Positions 34,015 to 44,103 are shown, counted from the stretch's first letter. The stretch is 64,000 nt of DNA from CBDCWA01 sp965223255 (GCA_965223255.1 CBDCWA010000002.1:992001-1056000); one strand, 5' to 3'. A program made the numbers and translations. The notes: generated by a model from the letters alone, not told the origin.

Positions 34015-35190
34015 ATGGAGAGATATGCATCTGCGCGCGCCTTGATCGAGGCGGAACAGCCGGACCGCCCTGTGTTCGGCGTGCGCCCGCATGCTGCAGG
34101 CCGCGCCGCGCGCTGGTTTCTCAAGAATTTCCCCGGTGACGTCGCCTACGCCTATAAGGCCAATCACTCTGTGTTTTTGATTGGTGCGCTGTATGGCGCC
34201 GGCATCACACGTTTCGATGTCGCCTCGTTGGCCGAGCTTGAGGATGCTGCAACCATTCCCGGCGTGCACCTTCATTTCATGCATCCAGTCAAGTCGCGCC
34301 GCGCAATCCGACAAGCCTACCACGTCTATGGCATCCGCTGTTTTGCGCTCGACAGCAATGATGAACTCGACAAGATCCTTGAAGAGACGGACAATGCCCA
34401 GGATCTGCACCTTTTCGTGCGCATCTCGGTGCCCTCCAAGAACAGCCGGATTCCCCTGGAACGAAAGTTCGGTGCCAGCGGCGAGGCAGCAATCGATTTA
34501 TTGAGTCGAACGCGCCAGGTTACCGATGAACTGGGCTTAACGTTCCATGTGGGCAGCCAAACAACCACGCCGGAAGCCTTTATCACAGCCTTCGAAGAGG
34601 CGCGCCAATTGATCTACAAGGCTGGCGTCGTCGTCGATGCCATTGACGTTGGCGGCGGTTTTCCCTCGCGATACACCGACAGCCAGCCGGCGCCGCTCGA
34701 AACTTTCATGACCACCATTCATGATCTGTTCGAAGACATGCCGATCGCCGAAAATGCCCGCTTAATTTGCGAGCCTGGCCGGGCATTGGTGGCCGAAGCG
34801 GAAAGCCTGATCGTTCGCGTTGATGCCCGTCGTGACAATGAGCTTTTCATCAATGACGGCGGCTATGGCGCATTATTTGATGCGGCAATGTTGGGTTTTG
34901 TTTTTCCCGTTCGCCTGGTCAGCCGCGATATTCCGGATGGAGAACCAGAAACCGCGTTCGAATTATGGGGGCCAACCTGCGATTCCATCGACTATATGAA
35001 AGGTCCATTCATGTTGCCGTCGTCGATCCGCGAAGGCGACTACATCGAGATTGGCAATATCGGCGCTTACGGTCGTGCCATCGCTGGCGGCTTTAACGGA
35101 TATGGCCGCTATGATGAAGCGATCTTAGACGACGAACCGATCTACTCGATGTACGATGCAAAGATTGCCAAGGCCGCCGAACGTACATAA
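34015..35190 (+). CDS. Ornithine/lysine/arginine decarboxylase family (fold III PLP)
   Basis: This 391-residue PLP enzyme has the Schiff-base Lys in VAYAYKAN (Lys48), LGLTFHVGSQTTTP with the ring-stacking His, VGGGFPSRY, ICEPGRALVAEAE for phosphate, and ELWGPTCDSIDYM with the active-site Cys of the opposite subunit. These fit eukaryotic-type ornithine decarboxylases. The usual GPTCDGxD is here GPTCDSID. Ornithine or lysine is the likely substrate. AGGAG precedes ATG at 34015. The agmatinase-like gene follows after 16 bases, indicating a polyamine operon. Confidence 0.9.
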   Translation: MERYASARALIEAEQPDRPVFGVRPHAAGRAARWFLKNFPGDVAYAYKANHSVFLIGALYGAGITRFDVASLAELEDAATIPGVHLHFMHPVKSRRAIRQAYHVYGIRCFALDSNDELDKILEETDNAQDLHLFVRISVPSKNSRIPLERKFGASGEAAIDLLSRTRQVTDELGLTFHVGSQTTTPEAFITAFEEARQLIYKAGVVVDAIDVGGGFPSRYTDSQPAPLETFMTTIHDLFEDMPIAENARLICEPGRALVAEAESLIVRVDARRDNELFINDGGYGALFDAAMLGFVFPVRLVSRDIPDGEPETAFELWGPTCDSIDYMKGPFMLPSSIREGDYIEIGNIGAYGRAIAGGFNGYGRYDEAILDDEPIYSMYDAKIAKAAERT

Positions 35191-35206
35191 CGCATCAGGC
35201 CCGTTG

Positions 35207-36118
35207 ATGAACCATAGTTTGAGCCAGTTTGATTATTTACCGCCAGACCAAGCCTTCCTCGATCCCGATCGTGCCGACGCTGGCCGTCCGGATGCCGCGC
35301 GCGCCGTCGTTATACCCTTTGGTCTCGAGGCAACAGTCAGCTATGGCGGCGGGACCGGCAATGGCCCCGCAGCTATCCTGGCGGCAAGCCATCAACTTGA
35401 GCTTTTCGACGACGAGTTCTGGTGCCAGCCCTGCGATGATTACGGCATCGCCACCCTTAAGCCGACGCCCATCGCCACAACCCAAAGAGCGGCGCTTGAG
35501 CAGTTGGCGGAAACGGTAGAGGCCGTCCTGGATCAGCATCGTTTTCCTATGATCCTCGGCGGCGAGCATGCACTCACGGCTGGTGCGATTACGCCGTTCG
35601 CGAAGCGCTTCGAAAATTTGGCCGTCCTGCAAATTGATGCCCATGCCGATCTCCGCGATGGCTATCTCGGGGAGCACTATTCCCATGCCTCTGCCATGCG
35701 CCGCGTCCTTGATCATGCCCATGTGCGTCTGGTTTCGGTTGGCATTCGCGCCATTTCTGAGCCGGAAGCAAACTATTATGAGGCAAATCGCGCGCGCATC
35801 GACATCCACTTCGCCAAGGACCAACAACGCTGGAACATAGAAGACATTGTTGCCCCATTAGCAGGCCGGCCCGTATACATCAGCTTTGACATCGATGGCC
35901 TCGACAGTGCCGAAATGCCGGCAACGGGCACACCGACCCCAGGTGGTCTGGGCTTCTGGCAGGCCTTGGCAATTCTCAAGCGTGCTTCAGAGGTGGCAAC
36001 TATCGTTGGCGCGGACGTCGTCGAACTTGCGCCAATTCCCGGCCTGCGCGCTTGCGATTACACTGCCGCCGCCCTGACCTACAAGATTATGAACTATGCG
36101 CTTGGCAGACCGGCTTAG
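35207..36118 (+). CDS. speB: Agmatinase/arginase-family ureohydrolase
   Basis: This 303-residue binuclear manganese hydrolase has all metal motifs: ILGGEHALT (His), QIDAHADLRDGY (Asp, His, Asp) and ISFDIDGLDSAEMP (two Asp), followed by PGGLGFWQAL. Agmatinase makes putrescine and urea, which fits its place 16 bases after a decarboxylase gene. Guanidinobutyrase or a related ureohydrolase cannot be excluded. ATG at 35207 starts shortly after the decarboxylase stop. It overlaps the convergent GST gene by four bases. Confidence 0.88.
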   Translation: MNHSLSQFDYLPPDQAFLDPDRADAGRPDAARAVVIPFGLEATVSYGGGTGNGPAAILAASHQLELFDDEFWCQPCDDYGIATLKPTPIATTQRAALEQLAETVEAVLDQHRFPMILGGEHALTAGAITPFAKRFENLAVLQIDAHADLRDGYLGEHYSHASAMRRVLDHAHVRLVSVGIRAISEPEANYYEANRARIDIHFAKDQQRWNIEDIVAPLAGRPVYISFDIDGLDSAEMPATGTPTPGGLGFWQALAILKRASEVATIVGADVVELAPIPGLRACDYTAAALTYKIMNYALGRPA

Positions 36119-36789
36119 TCAGGAAACGGCACGCCGGCCGTACCGCTCTGCCACGGTGCGTATTTCTTCATCACGCCGGCAAATATCTCCGATGACAACA
36201 TGGTCTCGAGCCAGGCCTGCAGGTTTGGATATGGCTGGGCGCTAAACCAGGTGATATCGGTGTTGGCGAATTGTCTGACGAAGGGGGCTGTTGCGAAATC
36301 AGCAAGCGATGGCGCATCGCAGATCAAGAAGCGATGCGACTGTAACCGCTCATCAAGTCCAGCTAATATTTCCAATGCGGCTTGACGGTGTTGAATCGGG
36401 TCGACGCCGGCGCCATCATTTTCATGCGCATATCGGGTGGCATACTTGTAGCGGTCAAGGTGCACCTTGAAAGGCCCGTCAATCTCATCGATCAAAGCAG
36501 TAATATCCGCGCTGGCGCGGGCATCTTGGCCGAGCCAATGAGCCGGGTCATTGTGCCCGAGCGCCCACCGCATGATATCGAGGCTTTCATCAATCACCGT
36601 GCCATCGGTATCGATCAACACCGGCACCGTGCCCTTCGGTGAGGCCTCAAGCATCTCCGCTGGCTTGTTTCGCAGCACCACTTCGCGCAATTCTGCACGC
36701 TGGCCGCTCACCAGTATCGCCATACGAGCCCGCATGGCATACGGGCAGCGTCGAAACGAGTACAAGATGGGCCATTCATCGCCCGACAT
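36115..36789 (-). CDS. Glutathione S-transferase, CPYA type
   Basis: This 224-residue protein has a thioredoxin-fold N-terminus with the redox motif FRRCPYAMRARMAI, a glutaredoxin-like CPYA, then PKGTVPVLIDTDGTVIDESL for glutathione, and a helical C-terminal domain with DAPSLADFATAPFVRQF. The CPYA Cys suggests omega-like thiol transferase activity, not classical conjugation. Substrate unknown. It is convergent with the agmatinase-like gene by a four-base overlap. Confidence 0.88.
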   Translation of the reverse strand: MSGDEWPILYSFRRCPYAMRARMAILVSGQRAELREVVLRNKPAEMLEASPKGTVPVLIDTDGTVIDESLDIMRWALGHNDPAHWLGQDARASADITALIDEIDGPFKVHLDRYKYATRYAHENDGAGVDPIQHRQAALEILAGLDERLQSHRFLICDAPSLADFATAPFVRQFANTDITWFSAQPYPNLQAWLETMLSSEIFAGVMKKYAPWQSGTAGVPFPD

Positions 36790-36835
36790 TTGCCGTCAGC
36801 TCTCCTAAACTTTCGGTCGCGCGAGGCCGACCGCA

Positions 36836-37714
36836 CTATGCATTAGGCCGCTTTACCCGAATTTCAGGTCCAATCTCAATCTGCATAAGGTCTTCGCCAA
36901 TTTCCAGCGGCCCGTCATAGGTCTGACGCGTTGCTGGAATGAGATCATCCGCCGTAGCGTTGCCCAGCAACAACAGATGCGTATAGACGGCAAGACGCGG
37001 CTTGGCGCGCCGGAAGACCTCGCCTGCTTGCTCCGGCAGGGTGTGATTACGGCTGATACGTTCGAGGTTGGCCCGTTCGACGCCTTCACCCATCCCACAA
37101 ACCACTTCGTGCACCAGGATGTCGGCTCCCGTGCCATATCGGATAACATTTTCATTAAAGGTGGTATCGCCCGACAATACAGCGGCATAGCCATTGTAGT
37201 CGATCCGGTAGCCGAGCGAGACAAGCTGTTCACCGCCGTGATCGACTTCGAAGGCCGTGATCTTGATGCCGTCCTTATCGAACACCAGGCCTTCGGTGAT
37301 TTCTGTGGGCTCGAGTTTTGCACCTTCGATTGGGTAGGAGTGGCTGCGCACCCTAAGGTCTGTTGCAAAAGCAAGCGGCAGGTGCGTCATCATCTGGCAG
37401 GTGCCTTCTGGTCCCCACACTTTCAAGGGCACCTTGCGTTGGCCCCACACTCGGCCGATCCAGCCGGTGAGCCAGAGGTCAGTGAATCCGACAAGGTGAT
37501 CGGAGTGATGATGGGTAATGAAGAGACCGGTGATATCGCCGAATGGCAATCTCAACTGGTGCAGACGTTGCATGGCACCGCGCCCGGCATCGAACAACAG
37601 TTTTTCTTTACCAACCTCAACCAGCGTACATGGTCCGAATCGATCCATAACCGGCGGCGGGGCGCCGGTGCCGATCAGCGTTACGCGGAAAAGGTCATTG
37701 TCCGGATCGGTCAT
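36836..37714 (-). CDS. Metallo-beta-lactamase-fold hydrolase (RNase Z/arylsulfatase-like)
   Basis: This 292-residue protein has FITHHHSDHLVGF (the HxHxDH zinc motif, near residue 66), GYAAVLSGDTTFNENV with the bridging Asp, and later LVHEVVCGMGEG, THLLL for remaining ligands. The N-terminus VTLIGTGAPPPVMDRFGP is typical of a large group annotated as MBL-fold or RNase Z-like proteins. The 3'-tRNA-processing exosite is not evident. ATG at 37714 is used; the adjacent upstream start is only TTG. An SDR gene lies upstream on the same strand. Confidence 0.86.
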   Translation of the reverse strand: MTDPDNDLFRVTLIGTGAPPPVMDRFGPCTLVEVGKEKLLFDAGRGAMQRLHQLRLPFGDITGLFITHHHSDHLVGFTDLWLTGWIGRVWGQRKVPLKVWGPEGTCQMMTHLPLAFATDLRVRSHSYPIEGAKLEPTEITEGLVFDKDGIKITAFEVDHGGEQLVSLGYRIDYNGYAAVLSGDTTFNENVIRYGTGADILVHEVVCGMGEGVERANLERISRNHTLPEQAGEVFRRAKPRLAVYTHLLLLGNATADDLIPATRQTYDGPLEIGEDLMQIEIGPEIRVKRPNA

Positions 37715-37819
37715 CAAAGAATTCCTGTTTGCATTGTTTCATTGCGGCTTGGCGTTGAGCCACTTCAGCCGGCATTGGTGACTGGAGTAAGCGTAGAACG
37801 TTCCGGACCAACCGACAAT

Positions 37820-38623
37820 TCAACGCCTGCTCCGATCCTCGGCCGCCTTGTCGACACCGAACCGAAAGTCTTTACCGAGCGTCGCGCGCAACCGCCAGGG
37901 TACAAGTCGACCGGCGCGAATAAGCCATAACAGCCGTCTCGGGAACGCGATAAAGCTGCGCTTGCGCTCAAGGCCCCGCTTGATAATTGCCGCTGCCTTT
38001 TCAGCCGAGACCATTAGCGGCAGCGCCCCGACATGATGGGCGACTTGTTCGGTCTCGATATGGCCGGGGTAGATCAATGACACATGGATATTGTCTGCGA
38101 TGAGATATTCGCGCAGGGCCTCGCCGTAGCTCATGAGGCCAGCCTTGCTTGCACTGTATGCAGGTGCATCCGCCAGCGGCTGCAATGCTGCAAGCGAACC
38201 AACGAGCGCAATATGCCCACTCTTACGCGACCGCATGGCCGGCAGCACGGCGTTGACGGTGGCAATGGCACCGTCGAGATTGATCCTGAGCTGCCAGGAG
38301 GTATCACTGTGTGTTTCCATCGACCCGTCGGCACCGTTGCCGGTGAACACCCCGGCATTCACGATCACCAGATCCACCTCATGCTGGCTTTGAAAACGTC
38401 CTGCCCACGCCGCGAGTTGGTCATATTCGCGCACATCAACACGCCCCGGTATCACCGTTGCTCCTGCGGTCCGGCAGCGCTCGGTCACGCGATCAAGGCG
38501 TTCGCTATCACGTCCCAAGAGCCCCAACACAACCCCAGGTTCAGCATAGGCGAGCGCCAGAGCGGCTCCCAAACCGGCTGTCGCACCACTGATTATTATG
38601 GTTTTGGGTCGAAAATTTTCCAT
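37820..38623 (-). CDS. SDR-family oxidoreductase, possibly long-chain keto reductase
   Basis: This 267-residue short-chain dehydrogenase has the cofactor turn ISGATAGLGAALALAYA, an Arg in LLGRDSERLD favouring NADPH, VNAGVFTGNG, the Ser in ALVGSLAAL, and YSASKAG with Tyr and Lys. A C-terminal extension has a basic, hydrophobic stretch (FPRRLLWLIRAGRLVPWRLR), which could sit on the membrane. That is reminiscent of 3-ketodihydrosphingosine reductases, and an alpha-oxoamine synthase gene lies divergently 265 bases away. That role is inference. ATG at 38623 starts the fold. Confidence 0.85.
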   Translation of the reverse strand: MENFRPKTIIISGATAGLGAALALAYAEPGVVLGLLGRDSERLDRVTERCRTAGATVIPGRVDVREYDQLAAWAGRFQSQHEVDLVIVNAGVFTGNGADGSMETHSDTSWQLRINLDGAIATVNAVLPAMRSRKSGHIALVGSLAALQPLADAPAYSASKAGLMSYGEALREYLIADNIHVSLIYPGHIETEQVAHHVGALPLMVSAEKAAAIIKRGLERKRSFIAFPRRLLWLIRAGRLVPWRLRATLGKDFRFGVDKAAEDRSRR

Positions 38624-38888
38624 TATGTTCAAGGCATTACATCTACTGTTATACAATTTGAATAAGTTACAGATACAACCTGTTGAATTGAACCCATATA
38701 GTCATATTTAGGTCATGAGTTCCTTTAGACAGGGTGAATTTATGGGCTGCGGGGTGTGGTGCGTCAAATTCACCAGATCACATCGTTTTGTGAAACGAGT
38801 GTTGCCTGAGACCAAATCTCAGGTTAAGCGGCTAAATTTATAAGCTACCTCAAAGAAGTTGGCGACAAATTCGAAAGGTTAAGAGTTC

Positions 38889-40268
38889 ATGAGCTTAATG
38901 AAGGACCACCGGGCCAACCGGGGTCAAGGCGGGCTACTTTCGGTGGCGCGCCATTCAATTGCGGAAGCCTTTCATCGCAACCGCTCGGGCGAACTGGCCG
39001 ACCCAGACCGCATTGACTATCAAGTTCACCCAGGCGTTGAGTTCGCGGATCTGCCGGTCTACTCGGCGATGATGAAACACCGCGAAATCGCGGATGCAAT
39101 GGGTGTCGCCAATCCGTTCTATCGTTCCCATGAAAAGCGCGATGGTGCCGTCACTTGGATGAACGGTCGCGAGCACATCAATTATGCGTCTTACGATTAT
39201 CTTGGTCTGAGCCAGCATCCAGCGGTTTTGAAAGCCTCAAAAGATGCCATTGACCAATATGGCATGTCGGTTTCTGCGAGCAGGATCGTTGCCGGTGAAC
39301 GCCCTGTACATGGCGCGCTGGAAGACGCCATTGCCAGATTTTATGGGACCGAGGATGCCGTCACATTCGTCAGCGGTCATGCGACCAATGTCTCCACCAT
39401 AGATGCTCTAATGAGCCATGGCGATCTCATCATCCAAGACGAGCTGATCCATAATAGTGCACATGTCGGTGCCAGATTGTCTGGCGCGACCTGCAAGAGT
39501 TTTGCGCACAACAACATGGATGCGCTGGAAGCCATACTCAAGGAGCATCGTGCCCAGCACAAGTTGGCGTTGATCGTAGTGGAAGGCCTCTATTCCATGG
39601 ATGGCGACTTCCCCGACCTGCGGCGTTTGGTCGAGCTGAAGAAGCGGTATGGCGCATGGCTGATGGTGGATGAGGCACATGCTTTAGGCGTCTTGGGCGC
39701 CACCGGCCGCGGCATTGCCGAACACTTTAATGTCGATTTTCGCGATATCGACATTTGGATGGGTACCATGTCGAAAACGCTTGGCACCTGCGGCGGTTAC
39801 ATTGCCGGCAAGACCGCGTTGATCGAGATCTTGAAGTTTCAGGCGCCCGGTTTTGTCTATTCTGTTGGCATGACACCTGCCGTGACAGCCGGTGCCCAAG
39901 CTGCGCTAAAAATACTGGTCGATGAGCCGGAGCGCGTCCAGCGGCTGCAACAGAATTCAAGATTGTTCTTGGAGGAAGCCGCCAGAGCCGGGCTCGATAC
40001 CGGCTCGGCAACGGGATATGCGGTTGTGCCGGTAATTGTCGGCGATTCTTTGAAGGCTGCAAAGCTGACCGAAAACCTGATGGAGCGCGGCATCAACGCA
40101 ATGCCAATCATATACCCCGCCGTTCCGATGAAGGCGGCACGGCTGCGTTTCTTCATAACCTCGGAGCATACCGAGCAGCAGATTAGAGACACCGTTGCCA
40201 TCACCAAGGAAGAGCTGGAGACAATCTCGAAGCTTCGCTATACGGTGGCGGCTTTCTTTGGGCGTTAG
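38889..40268 (+). CDS. Alpha-oxoamine synthase (PLP, AOS family)
   Basis: This 459-residue fold I PLP enzyme condenses an amino acid with an acyl thioester. DEAHALGVLG (Asp261, His264) and GTMSKTLGTCGGYIAG (Lys296) form the cofactor site; VSASRIVAGERPVH and NYASYDYLGLSQHP are also typical. The ~80-residue N-terminal extension and IDIWMGTMSKTL pattern resemble stand-alone or polyketide-synthase-linked AOS enzymes and serine palmitoyltransferase more than BioF or Kbl. The acyl donor is unknown. An SDR gene is divergent. An AT-rich 265-base region separates them. Confidence 0.88.
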   Translation: MSLMKDHRANRGQGGLLSVARHSIAEAFHRNRSGELADPDRIDYQVHPGVEFADLPVYSAMMKHREIADAMGVANPFYRSHEKRDGAVTWMNGREHINYASYDYLGLSQHPAVLKASKDAIDQYGMSVSASRIVAGERPVHGALEDAIARFYGTEDAVTFVSGHATNVSTIDALMSHGDLIIQDELIHNSAHVGARLSGATCKSFAHNNMDALEAILKEHRAQHKLALIVVEGLYSMDGDFPDLRRLVELKKRYGAWLMVDEAHALGVLGATGRGIAEHFNVDFRDIDIWMGTMSKTLGTCGGYIAGKTALIEILKFQAPGFVYSVGMTPAVTAGAQAALKILVDEPERVQRLQQNSRLFLEEAARAGLDTGSATGYAVVPVIVGDSLKAAKLTENLMERGINAMPIIYPAVPMKAARLRFFITSEHTEQQIRDTVAITKEELETISKLRYTVAAFFGR

Positions 40269-40338
40269 TTGCCCCATCCGAGGTTCGCATCAAGCCCGCA
40301 GTGTCTGAGGCGATGCTGCGGGCTTTGTTGTATGCCGG

Positions 40339-40578
40339 TCAGTCACCGCGCCTGACCAGGAAACGAAATTCGCCCTCTGATTGTGAACTATCGATCAGGT
40401 TATGACCGTTCGCTTCACAAAACGCTTTGAGGTCCTCTTCGGTGCCGGGATCGGTCGCAAGTATTTCCAATACCGCGCCCGCAGCAATGTCTTTAAGCGC
40501 CTTGCGTGCTTTTAGGACGGGGAGCGGGCATCTTAGCCCACGGGTGTCAAGTTGGCCGCTGGCTTTAGTGTCTGACAT
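40339..40578 (-). CDS. tusA: TusA-family sulfur carrier protein
   Basis: This 79-residue protein has the TusA/SirA motif LDTRGLRCPLPVLKARKAL, whose Cys near residue 18 carries persulfide sulfur, and the strand-helix FRFLVRRG end. TusA passes sulfur to tRNA thiolation and cofactor pathways. ATG at 40578 is chosen because it precedes the fold by a few residues, and the upstream part of the frame crosses a repeat fragment. It is convergent with the AOS gene; no tusBCD partners are visible. Confidence 0.9.
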   Translation of the reverse strand: MSDTKASGQLDTRGLRCPLPVLKARKALKDIAAGAVLEILATDPGTEEDLKAFCEANGHNLIDSSQSEGEFRFLVRRGD

Positions 40579-40905
40579 AGGGGTTGTCTTCTGGTTCGTT
40601 GGCTTCGATTGGCTCGTGAGGTGGTTCAGGACACTAGACTCTAGAGCAATACCCGATCGAACGGAAACACGTCGCAATTCATATATCATATGGAATTTCT
40701 CTGATCCGACAGGGATAGAGCACCTTTATCTGAGCGTGCGATCGCCGTGGCGGTCGCGTAGTCTTGGATGATGGGCGCGCAGCAGCACCGTGTCGTTTGA
40801 AGTTGGTAGCGCATGACGGGAGCAAATGCTGCATATTAAGACTTTGTTAACCGCCCGCGCCCATTTATGTTTGCTCCAGTATCGCGTAAAAAGTGGAGGC
40901 CGCAG
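40579..40905. other. Intergenic stretch with a repeat fragment
   Basis: Apart from the half-repeat at 40643-40659, nothing was recognised. The open frames crossing the region look random. Confidence 0.45.
40643..40659. repeat. Half-copy of the AGAGCAAT palindromic element
   Basis: AGAGCAATACCCGATCG matches one arm of the element at 17958-18017 (AGAGCAAT followed by an A/T-variable base and CCGATC) with a few changes. A second arm was not found nearby, so it looks like a decayed or half element. Confidence 0.45.
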
Positions 40906-41250
40906 ATGTGGTTTCAAGTTGTCGCGGCGGGCGTGTCGACCGTCGTCGTATCGAGCGTTGACGTTTCAAATCCAACCATCACCAATGCCGGCCCGACGCA
41001 GGCGGCCCAAGCAGCCAAGGTGCTACAGGTTCATGATACCGGCGCGCATGATCCTTACGCGTATCGCCCGCATCGACCGCGCTATTATCCTTATTATAAT
41101 TCCGACTATTGGCGTCCATTGCGCGAGGTTCGCCGGGAACGCGCACCGCAATTGGTGCTGCCTGACTATTATTCATCCTGGGGCTATCCGCTGAATACGA
41201 AGCGGCGCAGTCGCGCGGGTTTGATTATCAGGCGTTATCAAGATCGCTGA
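40906..41250 (+). CDS. Hypothetical exported Tyr/Arg-rich protein
   Basis: This 114-residue protein has an uncharged N-terminal stretch (WFQVVAAGVSTVVVSSVDVS) that may be a weak export signal. A Tyr/Pro/Arg-rich part follows (DPYAYRPHRPRYYPYYNSDY), ending in a basic tail. GTGGAGG at proper spacing supports ATG at 40906. No family is recognised. The end overlaps the convergent rlmB gene by 13 bases. Confidence 0.5.
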   Translation: MWFQVVAAGVSTVVVSSVDVSNPTITNAGPTQAAQAAKVLQVHDTGAHDPYAYRPHRPRYYPYYNSDYWRPLREVRRERAPQLVLPDYYSSWGYPLNTKRRSRAGLIIRRYQDR

Positions 41251-42029
41251 GCTTCACGCCGTCGCGCCACGGCCAAATGATGCAGGCCGACGGCCGCGGC
41301 ATTCGAGACATTGAGACTGTCCAAAGGTCCGGCGGTAAGAAGGCGGCATAACTTGTCGCAACCGGCCTTGGTTGAGGCACGAAGGCCGCGTCCTTCGGCG
41401 CCGAGAACCAATCCAATAGGACCGTCGCTCGACAGGTCTTCGAATAGCGCATCGCCATCGCCGTCGAAACCGATCAGCCTAACCCCACTCGCTTTGAGAT
41501 CCGAAAGCGCCCGAGCAAGGTTTTGCACCAGCGCGACCGGTACCAGCTCGAGCGCGCCTGAAGCGGATTTTGCAAGCGCCCCAGCCAGCGGTGGGCTATG
41601 GCGTCGGGTCATCACCAGCCCGGCAGCGCCAAATGCTGCCGCCGAGCGCAATACAGCACCGACATTGTGCGGATCAGTGACTTGATCAAGGATGATGATA
41701 GGGCCCTCGCCAATCAAAGTATCAAGTGTGGAGAATGGCAATGGACCTGCATCCATCAGCACGCCCTGATGAACCGTGTCTGCGCCGAGCCGCTTATCGA
41801 GCTCGGCTGGGCGGCAGCGGTGCAACACCGGTTGGCGCGCTTCAATCAAGTCCCGCAATCGGTGGCGCGCGTTATCGCTCAACCAGATTTGATTGATCGG
41901 CCGTTGGGGATTAGCGAGCGCCGCGGCAACGGCGTGAAAGCCATAAATCTGAACACCGCCATCGTCAGTCGTCGCCCGCCCGCGTCGGCTGCCTTGCCGC
42001 TTCGTTTTCTGTACGCTTCGTGCGGCCAT
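41238..42029 (-). CDS. rlmB: 23S rRNA 2'-O-ribose methyltransferase, TrmH/SpoU family
   Basis: This 263-residue SPOUT methyltransferase would modify G2251 of 23S rRNA if it is RlmB. It has an N-terminal substrate-binding domain (VQIYGFHAVAAALANPQRPI) and the three family motifs: ILDQVTDPHNVGAVLRSAAA, IGLVLGAEGRGLR, and DSLNVSNAAAVGLHHL, which form the trefoil-knot SAM site. ATG at 42029 follows GGAAGGGG at good spacing. The N-terminus is basic, as is usual. It is divergent from the tRNA-Tyr/tRNA-Gly/tuf unit. Confidence 0.92.
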   Translation of the reverse strand: MAARSVQKTKRQGSRRGRATTDDGGVQIYGFHAVAAALANPQRPINQIWLSDNARHRLRDLIEARQPVLHRCRPAELDKRLGADTVHQGVLMDAGPLPFSTLDTLIGEGPIIILDQVTDPHNVGAVLRSAAAFGAAGLVMTRRHSPPLAGALAKSASGALELVPVALVQNLARALSDLKASGVRLIGFDGDGDALFEDLSSDGPIGLVLGAEGRGLRASTKAGCDKLCRLLTAGPLDSLNVSNAAAVGLHHLAVARRREAQRS

Positions 42030-42191
42030 CCTGTGCCCCTTCCTTTGAGCAAGATCGCGAATGACTAAGGCCATCTGACCCAACACGACATGAGATCAGC
42101 CAACAATGCAGTTGCTGCGCCGCCCAACGCCGTGCCAAACGCCGGCCGCCGGCCGATGATTGTGGCATCGCAGTGGATCTGCCCTTTTTCA

Positions 42192-42220
42192 TTGACATCT
42201 AAGGCCTTGATCACGATAAG
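42192..42220 (+). promoter_or_regulatory. Likely promoter of the tRNA-Tyr/tRNA-Gly/tuf unit
   Basis: A perfect -35 TTGACA (42192-42197), a 17-base spacer and GATAAG (42215-42220, four of six) lie 63 bases before tRNA-Tyr. A small GC hairpin (42233-42252) lies between the predicted start and the tRNA and may belong to the leader that RNase P removes. Confidence 0.55.
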
Positions 42221-42283
42221 TGAAGCTATTGTCCCCGCTGGTCGCAGCGGGGCGATTTTGTTTGAAACGAATTTCGGTTGATC

Positions 42284-42368
42284 GGAGGGGTGCCCGAGTG
42301 GCTAAAGGGGACGGGCTGTAAACCCGTTGGCTATGCCTACGCTGGTTCGAATCCAGCCCCCTCCACCA
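42284..42368 (+). tRNA. tRNA-Tyr (GTA)
   Basis: The 85-base gene has acceptor arms GGAGGGG/CCCCTCC with CCA encoded, the D-arm TGCCCGAGTGGCTAAAGG, an anticodon stem ACGGG/CCCGT with loop CTGTAAA (anticodon GTA), a long variable arm as in bacterial tRNA-Tyr, and GGTTCGAATCC in the T-arm. Confidence 0.97.
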
Positions 42369-42411
42369 CGTCAATGGCGGAGCACCGGCCATTGAATACC
42401 GGGCAAGTCAA

Positions 42412-42485
42412 GCGGGTGTAGCTCAATGGTAGAGCAACAGCCTTCCAAGCTGATGACGAGGGTTCGATTCCCTTCACCCGCTCCA
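42412..42485 (+). tRNA. tRNA-Gly (TCC)
   Basis: The 74-base gene has acceptor arms GCGGGTG/CACCCGC with CCA encoded, anticodon loop CTTCCAA giving anticodon TCC, and T-arm GGGTTCGATTCCC. With tRNA-Tyr and tuf just downstream, it recalls the E. coli tufB operon (thrU-tyrU-glyT-thrT-tufB), here without tRNA-Thr genes. Confidence 0.97.
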
Positions 42486-42628
42486 ATCTTGGCGCGTTGT
42501 GACGGTCAAGGGCCGAGAAACTGAAATTGGCATTCAAACATTTACTCCGCTGACTGGTAGACCAACAATGCGTTGCACTACTCGCCAGCATTGGACACGG
42601 CGAACAAAGGAAAAAGGCGAGGCCTGGC

Positions 42629-43837
<1,209 letters not shown>

Positions 43838-43850
43838 TCCACAGGAAATC

Positions 43851-43881
43851 GCCGATATGTGACAATTTGCCACATATCGGC
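43851..43881 (+). terminator. Hairpin after tuf copy 1
   Basis: A perfect 11-bp stem (43851-43861 with 43871-43881) and nine-base loop start 14 bases after the tuf stop. No T-run follows, so it may be a factor-dependent or processing site, not a classic terminator. A second weak stem lies at 43937-43961. Confidence 0.4.
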
Positions 43882-44027
43882 ATCGGGGTAGGTAAAATCG
43901 GGATTTGTGCACATCCTCCGGAGACTCATGCATATCCTTGTCAAGAAAAAAATGTGACAAGCGATCGTCAATCGGGTAAGGAAGCGGTTTCCGTCAGACC
44001 TATCTCGCCAGCCCTTTCGAGGGCCGG

Positions 44028-44103
44028 AGGGGTGTAGCTCAATTGGCAGAGCGTCGGTCTCCAAAACCGAAGGCTGGGGGTTCGAGACCCTCCACCCCTG
44101 CCA
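44028..44103 (+). tRNA. tRNA-Trp (CCA)
   Basis: The 76-base gene has acceptor arms AGGGGTG/CACCCCT with discriminator G and encoded CCA, D-arm GTAGCTCAATTGGCAGAGC, anticodon loop CTCCAAA (anticodon CCA), and T-arm GGGTTCGAGACCC. It lies just before secE, the common bacterial arrangement. Confidence 0.97.
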
